The notes under the pieces: generated by a model
Told to the model about the DNA's origin: nothing
The model's database searches: none
The model's input: only the letters and a program-made list of their open reading frames with translations
Made by a program: the position numbers and the translations under genes
Source of the DNA: Sitta carolinensis
Lineage: Eukaryota > Chordata > Aves > Passeriformes > Sittidae
DNA length: 64,000 bases
Assembly (NCBI GenBank): GCA_032173965.1
Contig: CM063287.1
Location: 9,119,859 to 9,183,858, forward strand
Reading direction: 5' to 3'
Shown: one piece after another, positions 1 through 13,870 of the stretch
Layout: each line of letters opens with the position of its first letter
Position numbering within the stretch: the first letter of the stretch is position 1

Positions 1-3000
1 TCCCGCAGGACTGGATCTGTGCTCTGGAGCTTGGGAGGTGCAAGGACATTTTCACACTTTCCCACTTTCAGAATTAATCAATGCAAAAGTCTTCTTTCCT
101 ACTTCACTCCCACTCATTAGCTCTTTCTCATTAAATTCTTTACTTGACACACCCACTCATACTCTTACCAATTATTACATTTTTCAAACTCATCAATGTA
201 TTTCCTTCAGAAGCTGGAGAAAGATTGTTATTTCTATTTTTAATCATTGAGAAGTTGGTGCCAGTTTTTCCACTAAACTGACTTTGTGTATTATAAATGA
301 TAATTCCTGGGGGAGTTATAACACACATATTTTCAAAGCATGGTGAGAGTGTTTATCAGTATTATTTTTTAAACTTACATATCTGTCATTCTACTTTGCT
401 TTACAAACACCAGTTAACAGAGCCTGAAATATAAACCACTGTTGTTTCCTTCCAATCTTCTGTGCCTTGGGTAAGTTACCTAGATGTTCAAGTCGTAGAG
501 GTTAAGCACAGAAACCATGCTCTACATCTAACAAAGCTCTCTGCACTGGAAATACTGTAGCCAAGTGACTCACTGGTTACTAGTGAATTTTGCTCCTGCA
601 TGCAACACAAATATAGGATGGAATGATCCCTGCTAAGAAACTTAGCATAAAGTTAAGGAAGAACACTAAGACTCTCAGTTTTTAACTACTCTGGCCCTGA
701 GTTTAACAGACTTTTAATTCAGTACTCAAAAATGATAACATTTTCTCATCTCCTCTCTTCAGTAGCATAGATCACCGAGCAGATCTGTACTTGTGTTTAA
801 TTCTAGAGCTTTGCCCACACCACTGACAGGTCAGCTTCTCGAAGGTTTCCTCAGTTTTGCAAGGCAACCTTTTGGACCTCATTTGCTTCTTCCTTGATAT
901 GCAAACTGTGAAGCTGCTCAGGGGCCTTAATGGACATGGAACATCCAGCCATCAGTGGTGAAATTTGGAAAGTATGGCTGTCTTCTTGTCACAGCAAGAG
1001 ATTACACTAAACCATGTGGAATCTGTGCTCACTTATGAGTAAACTCTCTTATGATAATTATCAGGGCAATATTTGGGCACCTTTGTACAGAAATATGTTA
1101 CATTGCAAAAAACCAATGCATCCACAAGAACATTAACAAGAGACACTGTTATGAGCTGGTTCAGCCAGCCAACAAATAATCAAGACTTGCAAAACAGTTC
1201 ACAAAACTACAAAACATTTTTCCATGTTTTTCTTGTACTTTTCCCACAAAACAGAATGGAAAATAACAGCACATCTTTAACTGTGATCCCTGGAAATTAT
1301 TAGGGAAAGACAATGAGCAGTATGATGAGATGCTTCTGACTAACCACTCCCTAAACACAAGGAAATGAAAGGAGAAGAATTAATGGACTGATATAAAATA
1401 GTATCCTGAAAGGACACCTGCTTCCTAATACAACTATCTATATAAGAGACAGAAATTTGAAAACTGTGGAGGGTTCTGCAACACCAGCACTGACTAATTT
1501 ATGCTCTTTTGTCAAAAGCTTTTTCTTAATATCACAGCTGGGTCCAATTGTAGATTTAAGGTGTCAATTATCATCTCACTGATACCCTTACAAATATGGT
1601 GCATTTCTGCAGCCTCTTTTTGGTCATTAGTTGTTTCTACTTCTCAGTGGTTTTCTGCCCTTCTTACTACCTTTTCCTGCCCCTTGCACTTGACCCGATG
1701 CTGGCTGTCCTGCCTGTTTCTAGCTTGTGTGGATGTCTGCAGCAGCTGCTGGGCAGTGCTCTCTGAGCTGTGCACAAACAGGATGGACACCACGTGTGGG
1801 CTCTTGTAACCCTGGAGCAACCACCAGGCACAAGGTCTCTGCTGTGGCTGTGGCTGCCCTGAAATACCAATACCAGCAATACACAAAAGCAAACCAGGGG
1901 GCACAGGGCTGGAGGACAACAGCCTGAAAGTTTATGTGAGCCCATTTGAACCTGAGCTTGTTATTTAAATCTCAGTTTCCTTTCCTACATTTCTTATAAG
2001 ATTTTCTTATAAGGAAGACAGGAACTTTCTTGCTGCTAAATGTGAGAAGAAACATTGATATTGCTACAAACTGAGATTACTCAGCTTTCTGAGCAAGTAA
2101 TGCCGGACTTCATTGATCTTTACACTGGACTGTTTGCTTTTTAGCTAAAGTTGATACTTCATTTTCGTAACACAAAATACTCACACGCCTTTTAAATTAG
2201 ATTGTGGATCAAAATTTATTTTCTAACTCATTATAATTCCTTATTTTTTCCAAATTGTAATTTCACTGCACAGTACTTTCCATATCATTAACACCCCCAG
2301 GAACACTTCTCGGCACAGTGTTAATGCCAATTAAAAATCTGTTCTCAGTATGCTGCCTCTACTTGCTGAAAAGGAAATAAATGAAAAAGACAGCTAAAAT
2401 CTTACCAGAGGATACCAAGTAAACAGACTCTCCCTGTCATAAAAATATGGGAATAGAAGAGTCTTTACTTGAGGATATGGCAAATGCCACAGATAGAAGA
2501 GCTGGATACTCTGAGTACCACGGGGAAGATGCAGCAGGCTGGGACAGGGGCGTCCTGGGGAGCTATTTGCTACTTCCTGCTGTGTCTTCCTCCCAGGAGC
2601 CATGCCAGGCTTTTTCACTCTGTTTTCCTATTCCATCTCAAAAGTCATTTGCTCTCTGCTTTGCCACTTGGGCTGAATGGCTGTCTCATGATGCCATTAC
2701 TTCATTTTACTTAATTTTTTGACTCAAATTTAATCACAGTCTTTGCCCTGGGCTCTGGGGATGGTTTTGCTTTCTCATTGAAGACACACTCTCCCTCTCT
2801 GCTGGGCAACACTCAGCAATCAGATCCCTTCTCTGTCATTTAAACAAGCCAAGCACATTTTGGATTCATGCTCAGTTCTGCTGTTGTCCTTTGCCACCAC
2901 AGCTGACATCTGTTAACAAGATGCTGAGAGAGACATGTATGGCCCTGCTCCCAGGACAAGACTCCTCTGTTCCTAATGTCACAGCAAATACCACTTTTCC

Positions 3001-6000
3001 CGGGGTCACATGCTGCTCTCCACCTGTCCCAGCCCATTTCCCCAGCAGAAAAGGAGGTGGACAGTTAACAGAAAGCTGCAGATGGCTGTTTTCACACCAA
3101 ACTCACCCAAGCACAGGGGGAGCTCAGGCTCCTGGAGGTCATGGACACACACCATGACTACCCCAAAGCTGGCTCCTTTCCCGTTCACTGCCTGCTGCCA
3201 CTCCTTCCGTCCGTGCCCAGGCGCCTCCTGCTCCCTCCCGGCGCCCTGGTGCACGGCTGGCTGGAGAGCAGAGACATGGCAGCAGCAGCAACAGCAGCTG
3301 AACACACCCTGCAGCTGCCAGTGCCTGTCCTGGGGAGATGGCACATGGCAGCAAGTGCTCAGCATGGGGCCCGCACCATCACCCCATGGACAGCAGCAGG
3401 GTGTCCCTGTGGCACCCACAGCAACCAGCTCCATGGAGAAGCCATCTAATGGGTGCAAGGGTGCAATCTGATGTATCTGCAGTTTCTGTCAGAAGAATTA
3501 AAACAAAATTGAAGGCTGTAACACCAATGAGTCCTCAGAGCATCTCTGTGCAGTGCCTGGCTTTGCAGGGGGCTTTGCTCTGTGCACTGCTGGCACTGCT
3601 GCAGGGGTGAAGAAGGCAGGCTGGATTTAACAACTTCTGTTCTGGTAGCTCCTAGCTTTTCTAGAGGTGGACCAGGGTGACAGAGACAAGGAAAGAATGA
3701 TAGGTACCACAGGAGGCTTTCCACAGTCAGCTGTGAATGATGGGAAAAAAGGAGACCAAGAGAGTGTCAGAACAGGGCAAGCTTGAAGGATGGCAGGACC
3801 TGAAGGGATCAGTCACCCAGTGGTGAGTAGGTGCAGCTGAAGCTTTGATCAAAGAACTGCCACTGCAAATTGGCTTTTAATGGAGGAGTGCCTTCTTGGG
3901 GACAAGGGAAAAAACAGAAAGAGAAATGCAAGGAGATCATGCAGAGATCTACAGAGCACTGATGTTTGGGCTTTGAGAGAGTAATGAACTTACGTCTTCT
4001 GAGTATGCTTCAATCCCCTGCTCTGCAGCTGTTCCCAGCCCCACTTTGTCCCCACTATGAGGCTTACAGGGATTATGAGGTAAGATGAAACAAACAACCT
4101 GAAATAGCATCCCACTCCTGCCTTAAGACCTTGATTAGGAGCACATGTGCATTTTGTATGTACACATGCAAACAGCTAATTACCCACCTGCCCTGCCAAA
4201 TCACAAAAACCAACTGCTATTTCAGTTTGTAACTTCACCCATTCTTAAATCTGGCACTGAAAGGGGCTGCTGTTCTGGCCCCTCTTACCCTGAAGGGTCC
4301 CATGCCCTGCGGCAATAAATAGGATCTGGGAATCTGCAGGTAATTTCAAGCATTCATGCAGAAATAGTACTTGATGGTTTTATGATAATTTGGTACACAA
4401 GTTACAACCATCTGTAAATAAACAAAACTGGACAAGGGAAAAGAAGTTCAAGTTAAGGATGATATGAGAACGGTAATGAATTTGATGTGTTCACACAGCT
4501 GCAGAACTGCAGTTTCTCTTTCTAGAGCCACACAGAGAATCCATGATGTCCTTTCAGTGTTCCCAAATGTTGCATGTCCCTTGCCTACAGATGTCTGGGA
4601 ATATAACTAACACATACTACTTTGCCAGCCACTTGCAATCTCAGCAGAGCCAAAGACTGTAAAATTTCTGGAGGCTTACTAAAGCTGCTGTCTGTGGAAT
4701 TGCACAGATCAGACACCAGCTGTTGCCAGGAAAAGCATCCTGCCCATGACTCCAAACTTTACATAAGGACAGGGACAATCTAATAGCAACCTGCCCATTT
4801 TTGCAGCACATAAACCTGAGTGAAGCCATCCAGAATCAAACACCCAGGGAAGTTTTAGTTCCCCTGTTTTGTCACCGACCATCCTGTTCAACCTGAGAGA
4901 TGACTGCGGGAGTGTGGATGCTTGGGACTGCACACGGACATGGGACCAGATTCCTTCTCCTGCTTCTGGAGGAGATCAGAACAAGTGATGAAGAACAATA
5001 GTCTCCTCTGCAGTGCCATAGAAAAGGGCCAGCCTGGTAGCCATTTAGCTCTGAGCTCTGGCACAAAGATCTGGCTGTGGTCTGATGTGAACTCTGGTTC
5101 TCTTGCCCTGTACAAAGCTGAAAGCACACCCAGCACTGCAGCACTGAAGTGTCAGTGCTGTTTGTGCCCTTCTCTGTGACTGTCTCTGCCAAAGCCTCCC
5201 CGAGGAGTGGCTATGCTGACATGGGCAGCAGCAGTTTGCATTAAGCAAATCCCAAGCAACCATGTTCCAATGGAACTTCTGAAAGTGCTTTCAGAAGAGA
5301 GGACCTTGCAGTACTTATAGCTGTTTGTCAAGATATTCTGGGAATTAGCCCAAAGAAGCACTGGAAGCTGTGTGACAAAGCAACCACATTTGGTCTTCTC
5401 AAAAGTAAGGCCTTATCTCTCTTCCCCAAGGGTTTCTACAGGTCTTTTGGAGCTTTCAGAAATAAGCTGCTTCTCTCTTGTCTTTTAAAGCACATTTATA
5501 CATCAAATTAGAAGTACAAGCCAGCCAATTTAAACACATGTAAGCACATTCTGGGTGAAGCTAGTAGGCAGGAGGCACAGCAACTCTCAAGATAGAGCAT
5601 CCTGGGCTTTATCACTGTTGCAAGCAAAGCACAAACTCTCCAGAGACCTCCATGTCCCTAGTCTGGTTGCTAATGTTACAAAAGCACATACAGAAACCCA
5701 TCACATATATCTCATTATTCTTACTCGGGCTAATTAGGAGAGCATTAACACAGGCTCTGATCCCTCACACTGCTGTTTTGCTGCTGAGGCACACTGTTCT
5801 CTTTTTTTTGACTGCTAGAGCACCAGATCAGATGCAGTGGGAAATTACTGTTGTACTTTACTGCTGCAGGGAATGCTGTCATCTGAGAGACCCTGTGGTG
5901 CTGCAGTCTTGACAGGAGGGACATTTTTGTCCATGTTGTGGCTCTGTGCCATCTTTAGCTTCTCATCCCCACGCAGGTGCCTGGAGGCTCCCAGTGGTGG

Positions 6001-7605
6001 CAGGGAGAGGCTGGTGCTCTGTGAATGTCTGTGGGCTGGCTCCACACCAGGGAGTGGGAGCTGGATGGCAAGAGAGTTGTACTGCCTGCGGTTTCAGTGG
6101 TGGTGTTGGCAAGCACCACCCCAAACAAACTGAGTTGGGGTCCCATTTTGTGGCTGTCTGGCATTACAAGCCTTATCTGCACTTGGACAAGTGATTCCAC
6201 TGTCTAATCTGACTCCAGCAATCAGCAGAACTGCAGGGATTGCCAAAGCTGAACTAAGTGTGGTTTCCATGAGAATCCAGGCAGAAGTACAGCAAAAATT
6301 GCAGCTCCTTGGTCTGCCTCTGGCTTTTGCAAGTGCCACTGCATTACTACATTACTGTTGGCCTTCAAGCTGAGGTTTCTACTTAAGCTTGACCAAGCTT
6401 ATATAGCAAAGTCCTGCTGCTTCATAAGCAAGCTGCTTTTAAGTTTGTGGTCGAGATGACTTCTACACTGTGTACTGCCTTCTCCCTGCCCTCTTCTCAA
6501 GCTGAGCAGGTAAAGGAAAATTTGCTGCTTCCAAATACTCTTCTCCCCACCCTCTAGCAGGCCCAGTGTAAGGCTTGGATGACATTAACACCACTGGATC
6601 AGAAATGGAGACTTTGAGCAAACCCAGGCTGCTGCTTCCCAGTGCAGGGAGTGACCTTGGTGTGTTTTAAGCAGGCGTGGGTGGCAATGTCAGGTTTTCA
6701 GAGCAGGCTGTGCCCTCTGATCCCTCCCTCATCCTGGCCTTCCCCAGCTGCCTAAGCCCTGGGAGGGGATGTTTGGGAGCACCCCCTGTGCAGCCATCTC
6801 TCTCCTCTCTGCATGGGCACGAGTAAAGGGGCGCTTCGGTACCCGGTTTGCATTAACTAAATAATTTTTCTGATTTAGTGTATGAAAGCTACAGGTGAAT
6901 AGGAGAAAGTCCTAAATAAAATCTCAGTGCAAAGTCTGAAGTAAAGGTGATGCTCATCACTTAATATATTTTTTATGTAATTGTTTAGGTTTAGGAGATT
7001 ATTTTTCCCCCACAGAAAATCTTGATTACAAAGCACCTTTTGTTCTTATTTAACGTTTCCTAATAGAACTACAGTTAAAAGAAGCATAAATAGACCTGCC
7101 TCAGAGTACTGAAATCTGATAACTGTATCAATTTTTGAATTTTCAATAAAACAAAATTAAACCTTTATAAAAAACATCAGTTATTTAGACAAAGCCATTT
7201 TCACTGCAAGTGGAAACATTTTCTGCCATTTATACGTAAATATTAAAAATGTATTTAGAAAAAATCATGCCCCTTACTTTTCAATGTACAGCTTGCTTTT
7301 ATTAAGGCATAAGCATTTAGAGAATTGGTAAGAAGCCTCACTATAAATCTATTTCTGACTCCAAAGGTCTGTGCTCTGAAGCTGTGAATAAATTGGTGGA
7401 CCAAAAAAGAGGGAGCTAGAATTCATGTTTTAAATTGCAGCTACAATTCAAACATGTCATTTTAAATTGAGGCCAATTAAAAGCTTGAAAGAAAAACATG
7501 TAAGATCACAGCATATAACAACAACCTACAAAAAAATATATATGTTAATCATAAGAGCAAGCAACTCCAGTTTCACAGTTTAAACATACAAATGTTCGTA
7601 CTTAC
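1..7605 (-). other. CDHR1: CDHR1 intron 2 (part)
   Basis: No exon with cadherin signatures (DxD, LDRE, DxNDxxP) was found on the minus strand here. The stretch is therefore most simply the intron after the ANYAPYFF exon, at least 7.6 kb long. Two GC-richer patches (about 1.65-1.95 and 3.0-3.6 kb) have overlapping open frames on both strands but no recognisable protein. Confidence 0.6.
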
Positions 7606-7696
7606 CAACAGGCATGTCCTCTGAAAGGCTGAGAAGTGCCATGTTCCCGTTTGTGCTTCTGGCTCCATTATCAAAGAAATAGGGGGCATAATTTGC
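7606..7696 (-). CDS. CDHR1: CDHR1 (photoreceptor cadherin, PCDH21) N-terminal exon; gene continues left of the window
   Basis: Cadherin-related family member 1, a single-pass protein at the base of rod and cone outer segments, needed for disc formation and mutated in human cone-rod dystrophy. This exon encodes [20 protein letters not shown] then [11 protein letters not shown], the start of the first cadherin repeat. From memory the human protein reads ANFAPYFYDNGVGSTNGNMA. Donor GTTG/gtaagt, phase 1. If translation instead starts at the ATG at 7738-7736, the exon extends to 7738 and reads [14 protein letters not shown] before ANYAPYF, also in frame. Only the extreme N-terminus of the roughly 860-residue protein lies here. 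Confidence 0.93.
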
Positions 7697-8198
7697 CTGA
7701 ACTGCAATTAAAACAAAACAGAATCCAAACAAAAGCATTTTGTAGGTGACAGTTATTTGGCTGGCTCAGTTACCTGACTCTCAGTAAACAGGAGCTGTTT
7801 AGGGAATACTAGGAGTGCATAACACACCCAGTTGCTGCAATGGACTTTCAGAACTGTATCTGTATAGATATTTTTAATAAAATTACTTCTACATGCCACT
7901 GTGCCAGTATTTACACAGCAGGAAATAGAGTATATAAAAAACCTCCAAACCAACAGAAACAAAATAAATAGTAGGAGCTCCCTAAAAAAAATCTCAACCA
8001 GTTCCAGACAGCTTCAATAAAAAACTAACTTTTTCAGTTTGCATTGAGGGAATACCTCTCCTCTACTCTACACATAAAAGTCTGAAACCTTCCCAGTGCC
8101 TTGGTACCTTACCCAGTATTCTTACCCAGTGTTCTAAGCACATCCTGCTTTAAAATTATGCCTACTACATGAGCAATTAGCCATAATTAAATACTTAC
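7697..8198 (-). other. CDHR1: CDHR1 intron 1
   Basis: 502 bases between the candidate signal-peptide exon and the cadherin exon, if the two-exon model is right. It contains CAATTAG at 8174-8180. Nothing else recognised. Confidence 0.5.
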
Positions 8199-8261
8199 TT
8201 GCTGCCAGACAACAGCAAAGTTAAAAAAAAACAAAACAAAAAACAACAAATTAGTTGTCAT
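8199..8261 (-). CDS. CDHR1: CDHR1 candidate exon 1 (signal peptide)
   Basis: The ATG at 8261-8259 (A at -3) opens 21 codons, MTTNLLFFVLFFF then NFAVVWQQ, a good signal peptide, directly followed by a strong donor CAA/gtaagt in phase 0. Joined to the acceptor ttgcagttcag at 7697 (also phase 0) it continues [11 protein letters not shown], which matches the cadherin start. The agreement of phases supports this exon, but an alternative in-frame start exists in the next exon. The exon is T-rich (poly-Phe), so it could also be chance. Confidence 0.6.
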
Positions 8262-8745
8262 TCTACTGACTGACTGTTAGAGATTCAACATAGCCCATTT
8301 GAAACAAAACTGCAGGTAGATAAACACAGAGGGTAACATTTGCACAAGGACTAGTTGCCAAGGAAAATATTTCAGAACAACATTACCACATTGGTAAGGA
8401 AAACTACAGGATTTAAGGTTATGCTTATATTCGCCTATATTTTTACTTAACAAAGTGATTATTGTACTCACCCAGGCAAACATGCACCAAACTGAGAAAT
8501 AAGGAGGGGGTGAAATGCCTTACATGCTTCATCCCACTGAAGAAAGAGTCAACTTCTTCTGTGTTATAAGGGCTTGGGTTTTGTTGGTTTTATTATTATT
8601 TTTTTCTATCTCTGAAATGTCCAGGAAAGTGCCCTTCAGACTGATGTAGCAGAGAAATGTGGCAGAGGCAGTAACAGATGCTAAGATGTTAAGCGGATGA
8701 CACGTCTTAATTTCTGAGGAATTTAAAGAAGCTCCTTCCTACCAC

Positions 8746-8753
8746 CTAATTAG
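8746..8753 (-). promoter_or_regulatory. Homeodomain site CTAATTAG upstream of CDHR1
   Basis: Palindromic CTAATTAG about 485 bases before the candidate CDHR1 ATG. A related CAATTAG lies at 8174-8180 in intron 1. Homeodomain factors of photoreceptors (CRX, OTX and RAX types) bind TAATTA or TAATC cores. The motif is short and common in AT-rich DNA, so this is only suggestive. Confidence 0.2.
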
Positions 8754-9405
8754 ACCAATTACTTTGCAGGGAGCTGTGGGACTCAAGTCTGAGACAAGCT
8801 TTGGAGGAAGCAGTGTAACTCATGTTTTGCTGTTGGTACTGTGTTTGTGCTGTCCAAACACACAAGTCAGGGACAAGGTAAAGTAGAAATTTGTTTTCTT
8901 TCTGAAATCTGTCTTTAATTCTCTAAGCCAGTTCTCTGTTTTTAAGAGCTAAAAGAAGTCTATTTTTATTTTAGCTCTTGTAATCTTGAGAAAGTACAAA
9001 AGAAGAAAATCTAATATTAGCAAAAACAAAAGAAATTATTGTTACCATTTTAAAGAAAGCACTTATGATAGCACAAAAATACACAACATTGCATATTAAA
9101 AATGCAGAAGTCAAAATGTTCTTTTTATGAGTTGGCCTGATTATTTAATTTTTAAACTGCATGAATTGCTGAAAGCATCTTTTACTTTCAGCAGGAAATT
9201 GTCAATATACTAAGAAGTGTGTTTAACCATCAACACATCGAACGAGTCAACAGAGTGGCTTTTTAAAATTGCTTGTTTTGACATATAGAAGCTATTTGCA
9301 CTAAATAAAAATATATATATTCCAATATACTATATGGTTATAAATCAGCCACTCTGGGAGGAGGTTCACAGATAAACCTTCTTGAAAGGAGCTCCATCAG
9401 TGACA

Positions 9406-9468
9406 ATATGTGACTCAATGACCTCGTGGTCCCTTCCAGCTCAGACGATTCTGTGACTGTGATTCTGC
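9406..9468 (+). mobile_element. CR1 LINE 3' end fragment
   Basis: The stretch tgacctcgtggtcccttcca followed by gctcagacgattctgtgact and gattctg matches the end of avian CR1 elements, which terminate in short ATTCTRTGATTCTG repeats. Only the last 60 or so bases are recognisable, as is usual for CR1, which is truncated at its 5' end. Confidence 0.8.
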
Positions 9469-12400
9469 AGCACATGGCTGCCAAGCACCGAGATGTTTAC
9501 ATTGGAGCTGAGCTGTTTAAACCTGACCTGCGGCAAGCACTTGCCCTTTAAAGATGTGTTAATGGAGTTTTCTGGGTTATTTAATCAACAGACTGAGTGA
9601 AAGAAATGTCTAAGAAATTAAACACTCAAAGAGCTCCCCACCACAGCGCTTTAAAAAATGGCAGAAGCTGCGCAAGCTGCCTGGCAGTGACCCTTGCTGG
9701 GTGGCTGCAGTGGCACAGGAGAGGTGGGCACATGCAGTGGGAACACTGAAAGCAGGTGCAGAACCAGGAAGCAGCTTCACACAGGGCAGCAGTGGAAGCT
9801 TTGGCTCCCTCAGTCATCCACATCACTGTTTGCTAGAGTTTCAGAAGGGAGCAGGTCATTGCTCTCTCAACATAACCCCACAGTCTCCCCTCCCAGCCCT
9901 GGCCTGCAGGGTGCAGTGCTGAAGATGGGCAGTGCTCCAGGGATAGCTTTCATCACTCTTGGAGGGGAGGGACAGGCTGGGCAGCTCCTGTATATTTTTC
10001 CTAGAGAAGGGGATGGAAATTAGGTCCTTGTCATGTTTACAGTGTACCTGGAGGGGTCCACATAAGAGGCCTTTGCTGCAAACACAGAGCTGTGCTGCTC
10101 CTGAGCTGTGGACAGGGCTTGTGGGCACCTGCAGATCCCCTGGGATCTACAGTGCTGCTGGCAGGACACCTCTGCCTGCAGAACAAATCAACTGTAAGGC
10201 TCTCAGAAGGAAAAAAGCAAAACTCTTGGGCCAGTATTAACAAAACTCATTACCCATAATGGAAATTGCCAGAGAATGGTACAGAGACCAAAAAACTAAA
10301 GAAGGCTGTAAATGGATCAGACAAATTAATGAAGACTGGGTTCACTGATGACTAACAAATGTGATGACACAGATGCAAACCCTGGTTCAGTACAGAACTA
10401 CATTATCACCTGCCAGAAGCTCGGAAGTTAAACCAGGGGAAGGCTCTTTGACATCTTGATCTCTTTCTGACCATCTCCTAGGGGATCAGACCTTTCTTCT
10501 GACTCTGTATGATTATATTTGTAGAAAACTATTTACAAAACCTCCATGTTGAACCAATCTGTGACTGCAGAAGTTTCCTGTAAAGCTCAGGGAAATCTGC
10601 AGCAGGCAACTATGAAAAACAAATGTATTTTTAGTACATTTAAATTCATGATATGGGGATCCAAAGCTGAAAACTGTGTGGGAGCAGATACACATATAGA
10701 AGATGGATATAAATTTAGTCCCTGTTGCAGATTTAACCATCCCACCTCTGTCAAAAAATAGTATTAAACCACTGATAAAATCACAGAAATAGACCTGCAT
10801 GGTGCCCAAAAGAAAACATAAATAGCACCTAAATGTCTTCTCATCTGCCTCCTCAACCCAGAACTAACAACACACTTTTTTTTTCCACAGAGTATTTTCC
10901 TAGAACAAGTGATGGAGAGCTCTTGTCAAAGTTAATAGCTGTCTGTTCCCCTGGTTGCATCCCCTGGGGATCTGAATCTCTAGGGCCTGCATCTCCAAGG
11001 AAGCAAAATGCCTCCCTCCTGAATTTCAATGAGTTTGAGCTCTTAATCCCCTTACAGTTTGAAAACCTAGCTAATATGTGTCTGTGCACAGTCAGATCCA
11101 TACCTAACACAGCAACATTCGACAGAGTAGTTTTTTCTGTCAGAAAATATACTTTGATCAAAACCAACACAGCTCATGGATCCAGGCTTATTTTGATGAA
11201 TTTTCTCCTTTGGAAGAAAAGGGGCAGGAGGGAGTTTCAGGAAAGCAGTACCTTCTTTCCCAACATTTGGGAATGGAAGGATCCCTGTCTCTATGTAGAA
11301 GAAACTTTCTATTTCATACATTTCTATCATATCAAGTAGCAAGAAACATAAAAGAAGAATGAAATATGCCCATCTGATCTAAAATATACCACCAGATTTG
11401 GACCAACTGGCTTCCCAGGGTTTTGTTTACTATTCAGTATGAAAAACACCCAGAAAAGATTCAATATCTTCAGAAGAGAAGCTTGGGTCACTAATTAGCA
11501 ATAGCTACTGGAGCTTGTTAGACAACCTGGATTTTTATACAGTAGAAGTTTAAATGTTGAAGGATGCTACAATAATGCAATGAATATTTTCCAGACTTCC
11601 CCACCTCCGACTGCGGCTGGGGTGTCCTGGGGCCAGGGCAGAATGGTTGTAAAACTGCTGGATTGTGCATTGGGAAGCCTCTTGGGATGCCCTGAGCCAT
11701 GAAGGCTTTTCTTCCCCCAGGACAAAGCTTCTTCCCAACATGAAACTAAATCATTGCTGGGCACAGGGGCCAGACACAAAACCAGACACACACAAAAGGC
11801 CACTTCCTGCCCTGTTATCTCTCATCTCTTTGAGCCTTTGAGAATCTTGAAAAATCCTGAGCCCTACCATGTTCACGTTTTTAGCCCTAAACCTTAAGCC
11901 TAAGACTAGTAATCCTCCTTAATCAAACATGGCTGATAAGAAAGGGCTTTCACCACTATCAAGAGCTGCAATTTTTCTGTTTACACAACCCTGAATGGGG
12001 GAATTATGGGTCCCACAAAGACAGCTGCTCTTGAGCCCAGTCCCAAAGCACAGCCTAAAATGTTGGCCAGACTAGAACTGGCAGCAGATGCCAACACAAA
12101 ATACTCCCTAAACTTCCCCAGGAGCAGAGCCCTTCACACTACCCAGCAGTGCCACCAGGAGCTCAGGGCAGTGGTGCTGGGAGGCCTGCTCACAGCTGAG
12201 GCAGTGAGTGCCCTGTTGTGCCACGGGAGTCCCAGCTGGCACCTGCTGCCACCCGTGCTGGCAGGCTCAGCAGAGGGCACCGAATGAGCTGGCACGGGGA
12301 CAAATTACTCTTTCCACATCGTGGATGGCCCTTGCACCTGGGCGATCACATTAGAGCTGCCCACCTGGGGAATGCCTGCTTGGCATATAAATGGGAAGTT

Positions 12401-13828
12401 TTCAAGAGTTGCATTTCGATCAGTTTTTGGCTGCTTACAGGCATTTGCAATTTAAAAATCATGAGAAAAATAAAATGAAAGAAATAACGCATTATTTTCC
12501 ACTGTTCTGCTTTGCTTTTTAATAACTATGTACTGTCTTCAGATTTTATGTTTCCATTTTCCTCTGTTCTAGGCTCTGGACAAGTATTGATAAGTAATAA
12601 AGTTCACACTCATATAACAGTTCAAGCTGCTTTTTTTTATGTGCTTGTTCTTGAATTCGGGTGTATATGACATTAGGCATTACCTTGGAGAGGAGTATCC
12701 AGCATTTTTTGTGTGCACATTTGTGCACGTAAATAAATTCAACATAAAAAGTTCTGCACACTTTATATAAACCTCAGGATGTGCAGAAAGACACCAAAAC
12801 ACATTGTGGCCTTCTCTTTGTAAATCATATGCTAAAAGGGGCTATGGACTTACCATCGACACCTGGAGGCATTATGCACAGCACAGTTCACTCTGAATTC
12901 CTCGTGCAATTCTGTGAAGGAGAGAAGTGGAGCCTCAGTCAAATTTTCTCAAAACTCTCCCTATTCTCACATATTTGAAAGTGATTGGGATGTTCTTTTC
13001 TAGCTCGAAAAGAAAGGAAGGGACCATGACATAAACTATCGATAAGACAGACACCCTAACAACCCTGGCCCCAGCCGGGCTGTCCCTTGCACACTGAAGG
13101 GTCAGCTCAGTAGCAAGTCCCAGAGCATGGCATGAGCAAGAATTGTCTCAGCTGATCTCCAAACACCTTAGGAGCAGCAGGACATGCTAAGGTCAGGTAA
13201 ATGCAACAATCACACCTGCTGCCTGGGTGTTTGCTGCCTGGCTGGCCCCTGGGAGGGATCAGAGCACTCATTTCACCAGAGCTGAGACACAGTTAAACGC
13301 ATAGCTCTGCCACAAACCAAACAAAACGCTCTTGCCTGCCCAAATGACATCATTCCTCCTCCTAAAAATCTACCTGCAAAGGACTGAGAGATGACTTGTC
13401 ATCTCATATCATTACTCTCCACCAATTTCCACTGATACAGAACACAGATGATGCTGCAAATCCAGGAATGGCTGTTGATGACATTTCAGATGACTGGTTT
13501 TGGTGGTGAAGAATTTTACATGACCCAGATTTTATATTTTTTTAGCACCATACCTTCTGTCTGATTGCTGGGACAAACTATAGGAATTAGGGAATCTGCA
13601 AGAACCTGGGCCAGTTTGTTAGCAGGAGAAAAAAGACTAAAGTCCTTCAGAAGTCTTCCACGTCCATCTCTATGTTTTGAGTTACCAGCAGTGAGAGAGA
13701 AACAGACTTGCAATAGGTCAAACACTGCTCAGCAGGAACTACAAAAGAGAATCAGTCTGATGTTTTGGTGATTAAATATATATATAATATAATGATTAAA
13801 GAGATGTGTGCTTGAGTCCTTGGCCATT

Positions 13829-13870
13829 ATCACTAAACTCTGATCCTCCCATCACTAAACTCTGATCCTT
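13829..13870 (+). repeat. 22-bp direct duplication
   Basis: atcactaaactctgatcct occurs twice, starting near 13829 and at 13851, nearly identical. It looks like a recent small tandem duplication in noncoding sequence. Confidence 0.8.

Noticed and set aside
3010..3600. Overlapping open frames on both strands with a CAG-rich stretch
   Set aside because: Open on several frames at once because of GC content; no conserved motif and no transcript signal.
10833..11339. 168-codon plus-strand open frame
   Set aside because: No recognisable domain, no splice or promoter context, and one or two frames of this length are expected by chance in a window of this size.
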